Part shown: piece by piece, positions 22,501 to 36,500 of the stretch | Layout of the letters: each line of letters begins with the position of its first letter | Position numbering within the stretch: position 1 is the first letter of the stretch | From: Meghimatium bilineatum | Taxonomy: Eukaryota > Mollusca > Gastropoda > Stylommatophora > Philomycidae | Reading direction: 5' to 3' | DNA: 64,000 nucleotides | Assembly: GCA_034231615.1 (NCBI GenBank) | Contig: CM067312.1 | Location: forward strand, 5,757,247 to 5,821,246 | The notes under the pieces: generated by a model | The model's input: only the letters and a program-made list of their open reading frames with translations | What the model was told of the DNA's origin: nothing | Database searches by the model: none | Made by a program: the position numbers and the translations under genes

Positions 22501-25500
22501 CTCAACAAAACTTCTATTTTGTCATACCTTTAACTTTTGATTCTTCCATTTTGTCATATCTTTAACTTTTGATTCTTCCATTTTGTCATATCTTTAACTT
22601 TTGATTCTTCCATTTTGTCATATCTTTAACTTTTAGTTCTTCCATTTTGTCATATCTTTAACTTTTGATTCTTCCATTTTGTCATATCTTTAATTTTTGA
22701 TTCTTCCATTTTGTCATATCTTTAATTTTTGGTTCTTCCATTTTGTCATATCTTTAACTTTTAGTTCTTCCATTTTGTCATATCTTTAACTTTTGATTCT
22801 TCCATTTTGTCATATCTTTAACTTTTGATTCTTCCATTTTGTCATATCTTTAACTTTTGATTCTTCCATTTTGTCATATCTTTAACTTTTGATTCTTCCA
22901 TTTTGTCATATCTTTAATTTTTTGTTCTTCCATTTATTACATGGTTTATTAGTTGATTCTGGATCTTTCCGTGTTCTATCCAGCCTTTTCCTGTTGTATC
23001 TAATCCTTTCCATGTTCTATTCAGGCTTTTTCCTGTCGTATCTAATCCTTTCCATGTTCTATCCAGCCTTTTCCTGTCGTATCTAATCCTTTCCATGTTC
23101 TATCCAGCCTTTTGCTGTCGCATCTAATCCTTTCCATGTTCTATCCAGCCTTTTCCTGTCGTATCTAATCCTTTCCATGTTCTATCCAGCCTTTTCCTGT
23201 CGTATCTAATCCTTTCCATGTTCTATCCAGCCTTTTCCTGTCGTATCTAATCCTTTCCATGTTCTATCCAGTCTTTTGCTGTTGTATCTAATCCTTTCCT
23301 CCAGATATTTCTTGGATCCTCTTTCTCAATGTATTCCAGAATAGTATAGAATTCCTTTATAGCGCAATCTATTATCATAAATTTCCCTATATAACAACTT
23401 GAAAAAAAGTCCCGTTATATTTATTCTTTATTGATTTTACTGTATAGGCTATAGCGAATTCGGTCAATACATATTTTGTTGGTCCGGATCAAGTTGTTAT
23501 AACATAAATCCACAGTAGAAGCTATAATCTACACACAATATATCTATAATCTACACACAATATATCTATAATCTACACACAATATATCTATAATCTACAC
23601 ACAATATATCTATAATCTACACACAATATATCTATAATCTACACACAATATATCTATAATCTAAACACAATATATCTATAATCTAAACACACTAGATGCT
23701 TTAGTCTACATACAACAGCAGGTATATTACGTGCATACACAATGTACTTACAGTTACAGCGAGTGGAGTAACAACCGTCCATGTAGCTATCCAGTAATAC
23801 ATGGGTTTGAACCCAATCATCATCTCAATGTCCGATCGAAACTTGTTTATGCCTGCATGTAATCACGCTAAATGAATACTTCAATTTATTTTAAATAACT
23901 TAAATTTACCTAATACATATGTAGTCAAATCCCGTTATAACAACATGGTCTGGGCTGTCGAAATATGTATGTAATAACAGAAATACGTTGTATACAGCCC
24001 AAACATTAAAGAATAAATATGCAGGTAATTGGAAATTTGGAAAGGTGTTGTTAAATAGGACAATTTGTTATAAAAAGATGCACTATAGAGGGATTTCATT
24101 GTATGAACTAAGGATCATGCCCTGGATATTATCCACACATCAACAAGAGATCTAATCCATATGGATATTCTGTAAAGTAAAAGTAAATTGATCTATGAAT
24201 CAATGTCATATGGATACGCTGTTATATGGTCAGCTGCAAACAGGGTAGTGGATACACTTTCACTGAGGAGGTTTTTTCGCCCATGCTCCTGTGTAATTCC
24301 ATCTTTTTTTATGAGAAATTTGATTCATTTTTTTGGTGAACAACCGTTAAGGGAGGAGTCCATTGTGGCTTATTTCCTAGTAGTAAAAGTCATATTCTAA
24401 TTTGTTTGGGGGAAGTAGATCTCCTTATCTCCGGGCCCGGTTGCCTAGCTAGTGGTTGACAAGACACCGTGGCTACCTAGCTAGTGGTTGACAAGACACC
24501 GTGGCTACCTAGCTAGTGGTTGACAAGACACCGTGGCTACCTAGCTTGTGGTTGACAAGACACCGTGGCTACCTAGCTAGTGGTTGACCAGACACCGTGG
24601 CTACCTAGCTAGTGGTTGACCAGACACTGTGGCTACCTAGCTAGTGGTTGACAAGACACCGTGGCTACCTAGCTAGTGGTTGACAAGTCACCGTGCCTAC
24701 CTAGCTAGTGGTTGACCAGACACCGTGGCTACCTAGCTAGTGGTTGACCAGACACCGTGGCTGGCTAACTCGTGGTTGACCAGACACTTTATACCTAGCT
24801 AGTGGTTGAACAGACACAGTGACTGCCAGCTTGTGATTGACCAGATACCGACAGATTAGTGTCGCCTTGTTGAGGGGCGACGACGATATTCTTCGACTTT
24901 TCCAGATTTTGAGTTCTGGTCGTTGGGTGAACCGCGAAAGTTAGTAGTCAAATCCCACTAAAACGTAGTCCAGACCTACAAAATATTTATGTAATAACAG
25001 AAATTCATCATAAACAGTAAGTACAGTGAAGTCCATCTAATAACTCATCCTTTTATAACACATTTCCTTATATAAAAATACAAAATCCCCAATTATATGC
25101 ATTCTATAGTGTTTGTACTGTATAGACCGAGGCATATAGCGAATTTCTGTTATTACATAGGCTACATATTGTGCCGGTCCGGACCAAGTTGTTATAATGG
25201 AATTTCACTCTATAAACATACACATGAAATAGAGGCCTAGGCCTAATTTTGGATTCGGAAAAGTGTCGTTAAATAGGACAATTTGTTGTAAAAGGGTACG
25301 ACATGGAGGAATTACATTGTATTATTATTTGTGAATGTGTGGTATAAACTAAGAGTTAGTTAGTCGTCGGATCATCATCACTGCAAACCTGACACGTCCA
25401 TAGTTGCTCCGATCTCTCCTTGAGTGTATCCGCCATTACACTTCTGCTGACAGTACCGGTCCTCTGATGGTTGACCATCATTCTTCTGTGTCCTCCAAAA

Positions 25501-28500
25501 TGTTCACTTTTAGCAATACCTCGTTTCAAACCCTGATCTTTATTCCTGGCTATTGAAAAGGAATCATATTCCACACTAGTCTCACTCTCGAGTAATATAT
25601 CTCTTATGGAATTCAAAACGTCAGCTGGATCCATTGCCCCATCGCCGTGTGCCACAATCGCGCATGACGCCAGTTGATCTGCTCTTTCATTGCTTCGAAC
25701 ACCCACATATCCCAACACCAAAATAAATGTAGCTACTTTCAAACTCGCCTTTATTTAGGCCTCAATCCACTGTTCGCGAACGAGACCCACTTGTACCTTC
25801 CTAATCATACTCATAGAGTCACTCAAGATGCAGGCCTGCGTTACCTTCTGTGAGCCTACCCACTCAAATGCCATGGTAACCGTCATAATCTCCATGGAGA
25901 TAACCTAAAAGTGATGCGTTTAAACAAATCCAGGTTCACCTGAATACATTATACATACGCTACACCCACACTATAGTAATACACAAATACATCTCATACC
26001 ATAGACATAGCAGAGACAGAGTAATTCAAACAGAGCAACTATCATCAGGTTGTAGCTTCCACTGTAGTCATTCATCAAAGTCACGACTTGCATACCTCCC
26101 TGTCAAAAATCAATCCGAGATAAGTTCAAGTTCACTTTATAATATATTATATTTTGACATCGCCTTCTACGTAAATAATAATCTCATAATTACAAAAAGG
26201 GGTTAGACAAGGGGTCGGGAACCTTTATGTCTGAGAGAGCCATGGACACCACATATTTTGATAAGTAATTCTGTGAGAGCCATACATTATGTTTAAAACT
26301 AGAAATTCAAGTAAATGTGTGCATTTTGTGTAATTTCAACACTAAAAGTACAATAATTATGTCTCTGAATTCTTTTTAATAACATTGTTATGCTGTTGCT
26401 AATCAATAATGAGTATTTCTTACCATTAATGCGACTTCTGATGCTGAGCTGCAGTAGATGTTTAGCTCATTTGTAGAATGAAATATTGATATGTAATTAT
26501 TATGTAGATCAAAGGAGTCTTAAGAAACTTTTTTTTTTAATAATCGAACATTTGTCTGCGAGCCAGATGCAGCCACCAATAGAGCGACATCTGGCTCGGG
26601 AGCCATGGGTTCCCGACCCCTGGGTCAGAGTAATGAATGTAAGCTATCATCGGCACACCTAGCAAGTTCACAAGTACTCAGATTCCAGTCTACTTTCATT
26701 CACCCGCGTGTTACCGGATCCCGAGTGGGGAGCAAAGATTAACAACACTGTTTACTTTCCATGCATGTCGTAAAAACCGATTAATGAGGTCATGGGAGTG
26801 GTGTTGGCTGCCTTATCTCACTTATGGCCAAAGTAACTAAAGACCATGCTGAAGTCGGATGTATCAGGCGAAAATGCGTAGATATCGCAGCAGTGATGTT
26901 AACCATAACACAACGCCTTCTTCATCCAGACTACATCCTTCTAATCTGCAGGAGTTTGAGAATGGGCACAGAGGAATAAGAATAGGAAGCAGAGTACATC
27001 CAAGATAGTATAGCGGCTGACAGTTCCCGTTGCATGCCGATTTCCCCTATCTGTAAATTTTTCATTACGGGTTGCTCCAATCTCCGACACTAATCTCACG
27101 CAATCTTAAGAAGCGACCATGGTTCCCACTTTTGAACATTTTCTGAACGATCGAGTTCCCTTAACGAATATTTCTTTAAAAATATATCTACTTAAAACAC
27201 TTAAAATAGATCAAAAGGTGAAGAGGATTCACTTCATCGTACTCAGGTTTTCGAAGGGTACATCGTACACTTCATCACTGGCTTCGCATACGAGTGGTCC
27301 TAGGTTCATTCCCCAGTTGAGGCGGAAATGTTTTCAGATCGCAACGGCTCCCTAGTCGACCCAGCCTTAAATGGGTACCGAATTAATCCGGGAAGTAAAG
27401 ACTGCGAGGGAGAGGAGATGGCTACCGCCCTCATTTGCAGAAGCCGTGAAATGTGAGATCGCTAACATCTCACACCCCTACGGCATTAATAAATGCTATG
27501 GGTTACTTTACTTTTTTTTACTCGGGTTTTACCACAAGACCTCCATTCCTCTCAATGAAGCGGTACATCGCCTGCCGTGAGTAGCTTACCATTCGACCCA
27601 TGAAACTACTATTGCTACAAGCATTGATTAAATGAGGTACAGAAAAAAGGATGTGATTTGCCCCATATGTTGCCACTGGGACCCTTGCCATCGATTTTTC
27701 ATCTGTGATGTTTTTTGTTGGGACATTGCTAAACTCTTTCTCATCTCCGCAGAGTAATTTCCTTTGGGGTTGATGGTTGACTAGAGATATTCAAAGTTTT
27801 TGACTTTTTAGTTGTTTTTTGTCAATGACTGTTGTAGGTGTGAGTTCATCTCCAATTATAATATTATTTTTGTAATTTTTTTGCATTGATGAAAAATGTT
27901 GTGCGTTGCTATGTTTAACTGACATAATCATGCGTTCTAAATATGTGGAACTAGATATTAGTTTGGTGTCATTTGTGTAGCTTTATATTAGTTTGGTGTC
28001 ATCTGTGGAGCTTGATATTAGTATGGTCTCATCTGTGGAGCTTGATATTAGTGTGGTGTCATCCGTGTACCTAATTTCTGGAATTCTTTTCCTCCGTGAG
28101 AATTTGAACAATTGAATTTATTAACAGCACCTGAATTCTGAACAATTGTTGACTTAAAAGTGGTCCTAAAAGTGGCAAAATATTGTTGACACAAACCTAT
28201 GGAAAACCCATTAAGCAGGTCATAGGACATTAGACCTGTCTATAAAAATTAGCCGAAAAAAAGTAATAAGTCAATCTCTCTAAGATAATACTGTAATCAG
28301 GAATATTTTGAATAAAATGTACAAAGTTCATGTACTCACGTGTGTGCACTGCGGTATTCCCAAGAGAAATGCAACAAAGCACAGACAAAACGTAAAACTG
28401 GTTTTTCGTATTCGCAGTACTCCAGGGAAGATATCCGTGATGGCTGATATCACCGTCTCCATCATGGCAAACTAAGACAGGGGACATGATTAAACTGAAA

Positions 28501-30451
28501 TGATCTCGTAACATTAGTTAATCAAATATTGATCTATCAAAGCTGTTCACTCTAAGACTGAAGTGGGTCAAAATCATCTGTTGTTACTCCGCGACAACAG
28601 AAGATTTTTAAACAGATGATGACATGTACAAACAATATTATTTAAAACATTTAAAAATAATATTAAAAAAACGTGTAAATACTAAATTTAAAAACAACAT
28701 TATTGGGCACTTAACAATCGATTAATGCGTTCTGCGAACAACAGCCTATCAGAAGCACTGACCTACTTCATTCTTATAGTGAATGACATGTAGTTTTATA
28801 TATATCTATCCATCTCACCCCACCTCACATCACCTCTCCTCATCATCTCCTCATCATCTAAATCTAAATCTAAATCTACATCTACATCTACATCTACATC
28901 TACATCTAAATCTAAATCTAAATCTAAATCTAAATCTAAATCTAAATCTAAATCTAAATCTAAATCTAAATCTAAATCTAAATCTAAATCTAAATCTAAA
29001 TCTAAATCTAAATCTAAATCTAAATCTAAATCTAAATCTAAATCTAAATCTAAATCTAAATCTAAATCTAAATCTAAATCTAAATCTAAATCTAAATCTA
29101 AATCTAAATCTAAATCTAAATCTAAATCTAAATCTAAATCTAAATCTAAATCTAAATCTAAATCTAAATCTAAATCTAAATCTAAATCTAAATCTAAATC
29201 TAAATCTAAATCTAAATCTAAATCTAAATCTAAATCTAAATCTAAATCTAAATCTAAATCTAAATCTAAATCTAAATCTAAATCTAAATCTAAATCTAAA
29301 TCTAAATCTAAATCTAAATCTAAATCTAAATCTAAATCTAAATCTAAATCTAAATCTAAATCTAAATCTAAATCTAAATCTAAATCTAAATCTAAATCTA
29401 AATCTAAATCTAAATCTAAATCTAAATCTAAATCTAAATCTAAATCTAAATCTAAATCTAAATCTAAATCTAAATCTAAATCTAAATCTAAATCTAAATC
29501 TAAATCTAAATCTAAATCTAAATCTAAATCTAAATCTAAATCTAAATCTACATCTACATCTACATCTACATCTACATCTACATCTACATCTACATCTACA
29601 TCTACATCTACATCTACATCTACATCTACATCTACATCTACATCTACATCTACATCTACATCTACATCTACATCTACATCTACATCTACATCTACATCTA
29701 CATCTACATCTACATCTACATCTACATCTACATCTACATCTACATCTACATCTACATCTACATCTACATCTACATCTACATCTACATCTACATCTACATC
29801 TACATCTACATCTACATCTACATCTACATCTACATCTACATCTACATCTACATCTACATCTACATCTACATCTACATCTACATCTACATCTACATCTACA
29901 TCTACATCTACATCTACATCTACATCTACATCTAAATCTAAATCTAAATCTAAATCTAAATCTAAATCTAAATCTAAATCTAAATCTAAATCTAAATCTA
30001 AATCTAAATCTAAATCTAAATCTAAATCTAAATCTAAATCTAAATCTAAATCTAAATCTAAATCTAAATCTAAATCTAAATCTAAATCTAAATCTAAATC
30101 TAAATCTAAATCTAAATCTAAATCTAAATCTAAATCTAAATCTAAATCTAAATCTAAATCTAAATCTAAATCTAAATCTAAATCTAAATCTAAATCTAAA
30201 TCTAAATCTAAATCTAAATCTAAATCTAAATCTAAATCTAAATCTACATCTACATCTACATCTACATCTACATCTACATCTACATCTACATCTACATCTA
30301 CATCTACATCTACATCTACATCTACATCTACATCTACATCTAAATCTAAATCTAAATCTAAATCTAAATCTAAATCTAAATCTAAATCTAAATCTAAATC
30401 TAAATCTAAATCTAAATCTAAATCTAAATCTAAATCTAAATCTAAATCTAA

Positions 30452-30537
<86 letters not shown>

Positions 30538-33500
30538 ATGTCGTGACCGTTGTTTGCCTTACGATGTCAGGGGTGGAAGAGTTCTCTGGAGATAACCTTC
30601 TTATGCGCTGTTTGTAAGCTTGTTCCTGTGTGCTGTTTGTAAGCTTGTTCCTGTGGCTTCTTTGATTTCTATGATCCATCTTTTACATGGTCTGTCTCTG
30701 GCTTTATAGTCGTGATGTCTATTTGTCATGGCCATACGGTTAGAAATAATTTATGATAACGTATTTCTCAGAACTAAAATCCACTATCTGTTTTAATATT
30801 TGATCTGTACGTAAGCCATAAGCTAATTTTTAAGCTATATATTAATATATACGGTGTCTCAGTATGTTGTTACAATCTTGTAGATGTGAAATACAATACG
30901 TCAAATGAATCTGACAAAATAATGTCAAGTACTGAAGAATGTATAGTTAAGTAATGCTAACTTAGTTCACAAAATAATGTCAAGTACTGAGAAATATTAA
31001 ATGCTAAGAATGCAGATAACTTACTTGACTGTCTAATCCAAGAGTGAGGATCATGAAGAAGAATAGAAATGCCCACAAGGACGAGGCTGGAAGTCTGGAG
31101 ATACCGTCTGGGTAAGCTATGAAAGCTAGACCAGGTCCTAGAGAAGACGATCAGGCACACATTTTATTCAATGTTTCCGTTAGATTTTATTGTAATGTGG
31201 ATTTCATACAGTTCTTAAATTTAGTATTAATACAAGAATGAGTCAGTCGAAGACAACGTTCCAAAATGTCTGTTGAGGGGGCGATTCTTGTCAAATGAGA
31301 CTAAGGTAAAGGTAGGTCCCATGGCATCTGCCGTCGATGATGAAGATACCTCTTCATGTACTAAGCGGCAGCAACTATTAGGTGGGGTGGCCAGTTCCCT
31401 TCCTTGCTGTTTTTTTTACCTTCCCTAACTCATGCGTCAGGTACTCATTTACAGCTGAGTCGACTGGAGGAGTGGTCGTGTCAAGTGAGAAATCACAACC
31501 CGGATTAAATGAGACTAGACACACACAAAAAGATCTGGATATTAAACTCTGACAGCGAAGTCAAATTTTGAAATAAGCAGACAACAAAGGATGATTCTAG
31601 AGGCGACAAATATCATCATGCCGTGCCGTCATTGCATCGAGGGCAAGCTGCCACGAACTTCCATCTTCTTTCTCTTGCCTTGGTGGTGCACTTTGCTAGA
31701 CTGTATCATGTCCATCTTATGTTTCCCTCACACCGTATCTTGCCTTGGTGGTGCACTTTACTAGACTGTATCATGTCCATCTTATAATGTTTCCCTCCCA
31801 CCGTAGTTCTACCTACATCACATCATGGTTTTATGGAAGCGTGTTACAAAAAAGAAATTTATGAGCACCCATATGTCCAAATGTGAATGAACTGAGTAAA
31901 AGAAGTTGTTAGCATATTCTATGAAGGATGTAGCAACCAGCACAACATTTAACGCTGAAAACGAATGTTCTATGCCTATACGACAACTAAAAATGTATTT
32001 AAACGCACTGTATGTTCCCTGGATTAAATTGCATGAACATTCGTTCTGGTTATCTTACTTAAGTTATCTTAACTACCTTCTGTAATGTAAATTATCTAAC
32101 CTATCTTACTTAAGTTACCTTAACTACCTTCCGTAATGTACATTATCTAACCTATCTTACTTAAGTTACCTTAACTACCTTCCGTAATGTACATTACCTA
32201 ATCTATCTGACTTAAACTACCTTAACTACCTTCCGTAATGTACATTACCTAATCTATGTGTCTCTCTATCTATACTTCTATTTATTATCATTTGCACATG
32301 TTCCCTATAGTGTCGTAGATTAAAGTTGGAGTTGTCTGTCTTTGGCCATTTGGGTCGCATTGACCATGGTCAGTCCGTATCTCTTTAAAGTTTCTTTGAC
32401 AAAAATTAAGAGTACGCTCTTGAAATTTGAATGGATAAAAGAATATTTCACGTGAATAGATAAAAGAATATTTCACATGAATAGATAAAAGAATATTTCA
32501 CATGAATAGATAAAAGAATATTTCACATGAATAGATAAAAGAATATTTCACGTGAATAGGCAAAAGAGTATTTCACGTGAGCAGATGCAAGGACTGGTAG
32601 ATTCAGGCATTTTAACGTCTGTGTACCAGGGCACAAAAAGGAAGCAAAGAATAGCGATAATTCTACCTACTAAGCATGTCGCAAGAGACAACTAAGGAGG
32701 TCTTGGGTTAGAGTTGGCTGGCCCATCACATATAAGATGAAAGGGACCAAGCAGCTATACTGAAGTTGGATGTCTCAGGCCGAAAGGTGTCGATATCCCA
32801 GCTAAATTGTAAACCATGAAACAACGCAATCCGTGCTTCAGACTACATCCTGCACATCAGCAGGAGTTTGAGAACCAATGTTGAAGAAAACGGAGCCGCT
32901 ACAACTCTGTCTTAACTCTGATTTTTCATCAAAATTTTTAATTTGTCGATTGTTCTATTTTTAAATCATATTTCGCCGACAAGATGTGTCGGGCCATTGG
33001 CGTAAATAAAACGGCGACACAACGCAGTCCATTCTCTGGACTACATCTTGCTGGAAATCTAGTTGTCCTGCTACAAGAGAGATCCAGCAGGAGTTTGAGA
33101 GTGAACGCTGAAAAAGAAGAAATTATTTATCTTCGTATTTTTTAAACTCAGTAACGTATAAATGTAAAATATACATGTAAAATATAAATGAAAAATATAA
33201 ATGTAAATGTTAATGGTCAAAGTAAAACGTAAATAAAAATATATTATCATCGTACCAGAAGCCGCAACATCCTGTACACTTTTGTTAGTGACATACGCCA
33301 TGTGACCAAGCAGCGAGAAGATGGCGAAACCAGCAAAGATGGAAGTAGCACAGTTTATGAAGGAAACCAAGATTGCATCTCTGTAGCAATTATTGTTGAA
33401 TTTATTATATGAGGCCATGGTGAGGAGGCCGCCGAACCCGATACCGAGAGAATAGAAAATTTGAGAGGCTGCATCACCCCAAATCTGAAATACGAAATTT

Positions 33501-36500
33501 TGTTTAATGATGATGATGGTGAAATAATCCCTTTAGGTTTGAGTCTTGACAGTATTAACTTGACAGTATTAACTTGACAGTATTAACTTGACAGTATTAA
33601 CTTGACAGTATTAACTTGACAGTATTAAACTTTTTTTCAAAAAGCATAGTCTCTTTTCAGCTGTACAACTCGGTCCAGATTCATACTCATATAAGGTTTC
33701 AAAGGCAGAAGTTAAGGATGCGAGTTTAGTCCCTGAAAGAAGGCATTCCTGTGCGCCAGTATTTCAGGATGACCACGTCCTACCTGGAGTGCAGCATGCG
33801 CTACAGAGGTAACTAACGTATTATTCTTGTGTCAGATTTGTTCACAGTGATCTGTAGTAATGGCACACCACACTTCAGAGCTAACTAACGCATCATTCTT
33901 TTGTCAGATTTGTTCACAGTGAGATCCGCAGTGATGGAACATCACGCTTCAGAGCTAACTAACACATCATTCTTCTGTCAGATTTGTTCACAGTGAGATC
34001 TGCAGTGATGGAACATCACGCATTCTACATCACCTCGGAGTCAGCCACAAAATGATAAAAAAAAGCAATGGCCTACATTTCTGCGTCATCTATGGTGATT
34101 ATGTCATAGAAAACAGCAGTAAGAAATTGAGACGACCTATGAAAATGATGATTTGTTCATAGATTGTCAGTGACATATGATAATGATGATTTGTTCATAG
34201 ATTGTCAGTGACATATGACAATGATGATTTGTTCATAGATTGTCAGTGACATATGACAATGATGATTTGTTCATAGATTGTCACTGACATATGACAAAGA
34301 TGATGTGTTCACAGATTGTCAGCGACATATGACAATGATGATGTGTTCACAGATTGTCAGCGACATATGACAATGATGATTTGTTCACAGATTGTCAGCG
34401 ACATATGACAATGATGATTTGTTCACAGATTGTCAGCGACATATGACAATGATGATTTGTTCATAGATTGTCAGCGACATATGACAATGATAATTTCTCC
34501 AACAGGTTGTCAGCGACACATGACAATGATGATTTCTCCAACAGATTGTCAGCCTATCTCAAACTTTCCTTAGTTGGATCCTACGACATGTATGAAAAGA
34601 AGACATCGGCTCTATTTCTTACAGCCTGAAGTGCAAGCGCCAGATGCTATAAGGGCGTACTTTTAGTGATAAAAATAATAATAGTTAAAATGTTGCTATT
34701 ACTAAAAAAACCCAATATATAAATACAAATAATAAATGTTAATGATAACAGATTATAAAAGTAAATGAAAAAATAAAAATAAAGTCGACGTTGCGACAAC
34801 TAGTGCCTTAGTGAAGAAATAAAAACAAACAGAAGAAAATGATAATGAAAAATTTCATCCGGTGCTGTAGTCCAGTAAAAATGATTTCTTCTTCTGCGTT
34901 CATTCTCAGACTCCTGCAGGTTATCAGGATATAGTCTAGGAAGGAATTTTTTGTGTCATGGTTTACATCTTGGCTGCTATATCCACTAATTTCGGTCTAA
35001 CACATCCGACTTCAGCATGTATTCCGTATAACTATGATGCTCTATTGTATGGGGCAGGCAACTGCATCCAAAAATCTCCGCTGTTGCCTCATACATTGTT
35101 CTCGGCAGATAACAGTGCCGCTATTCTTTGCTCCCTATTCAGACACCGGCAACACGCAGGCGAGAATATGATTTGACTTTATATTCAGTTGACTATCGGA
35201 ACGGATAATATTTTTCATTTTATTTTGGTTGATTTATCATTTTTGTAATTATCACTTACATTTTATTTCTTAAAATTTACATTTCTTGTCATTTACATGT
35301 CTTATTTTGTATCATTAGATATCTTTACTGTTTTCTTATATTTCTAAAGTACAGCAAGATTGTATTTCTTATCCTTACTCTTATTACTTCCAATTCCGTA
35401 GCCATCTCCCTTTTTTTATCGTGAGTTATCTGACATTTTTTCGTAGAATTTATTTTGGTTCTAGTTTGGAGCACGTACCTCCCGATGGGATTATTAATAT
35501 GATTATTTCCCTTGGCAATGTTGGCCTATTGATATTTATCAATTATTAATTTAACTATAAATTTTTTTTAGGGTTATGCTTAGGGTTTGTGCTAGGAGAG
35601 GTTTAGTTTTACATAACTAACCCTAAACCTAACTCTAAATAAACGTATATTAAAATTAATAAAGACTAAATATAAACTGACAATCATTGCCAATGGAAAT
35701 AAGCACATCGGGGGTACGCGTTCCAAACAAGGACCTTTGTTTTTAGTACAAGTAGAGTTACTATTACTATTACGATATCACTATATTGGTGTATTAGACA
35801 AATGATGGTTAGATGTGAAAGAAGTTAGAAGGAGAATAGGAATGGTTAAAAAAAAAACTTTCAAATGACATGTGGAAAATATTAACATCTTAACAAATTA
35901 CAAATAAGCTGAAAATGAGAATTATAAAATGCTACATATATTCTATAGTAATGTATGGCTCAAAAACATGGACAATGAAATATACATTAGAAGATATAAT
36001 TAATGCCTTTGAGATGTGGTGGATATATAGGGAGAACGTCATTGAAGCAGAGAGGACAAGACACAAAGAGGTTCGAGCATCGCTTCGTATGGCACCTTAT
36101 TGTAGATATGACTTGGTGGTCCGTTGCAGCCAACCTATGTTGTAGATATGACTTGGTGCTCCGTTGCAGCCAACCTATGTTGTATATAGGACTTGGTGCT
36201 CCGTTGCAGCCAACCTATGTTGTAGATATGACTTGGTGCTCCGTTGCAGCCAACCTATGTTGTAGATATGACTTGGTGCTCCGTTGCAGCCAACCTATGT
36301 TGTAGATAGGACTTGGTGCTCCGTTGCAGCCAACCTATGTTGTAGATATGACTTGGTGCTCCGTTGCAGCCAACCTATGTTGCAGATATGACTTGGTGCT
36401 CCGTTGCAGCCAACCTATGTTGTAGATATGACCTGGTGCTCCGTTGCAGCCAACCTATGTTGTAGATATGACCTGGTGGTCCATTGCAGCCAACCTATGT

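Noticed and set aside
28783..30546. 587-residue open frame of alternating Leu-Asn and Leu-His
   Set aside because: It is the translation of the AAATCT/ACATCT hexamer array; no domain, codon bias or splice context.
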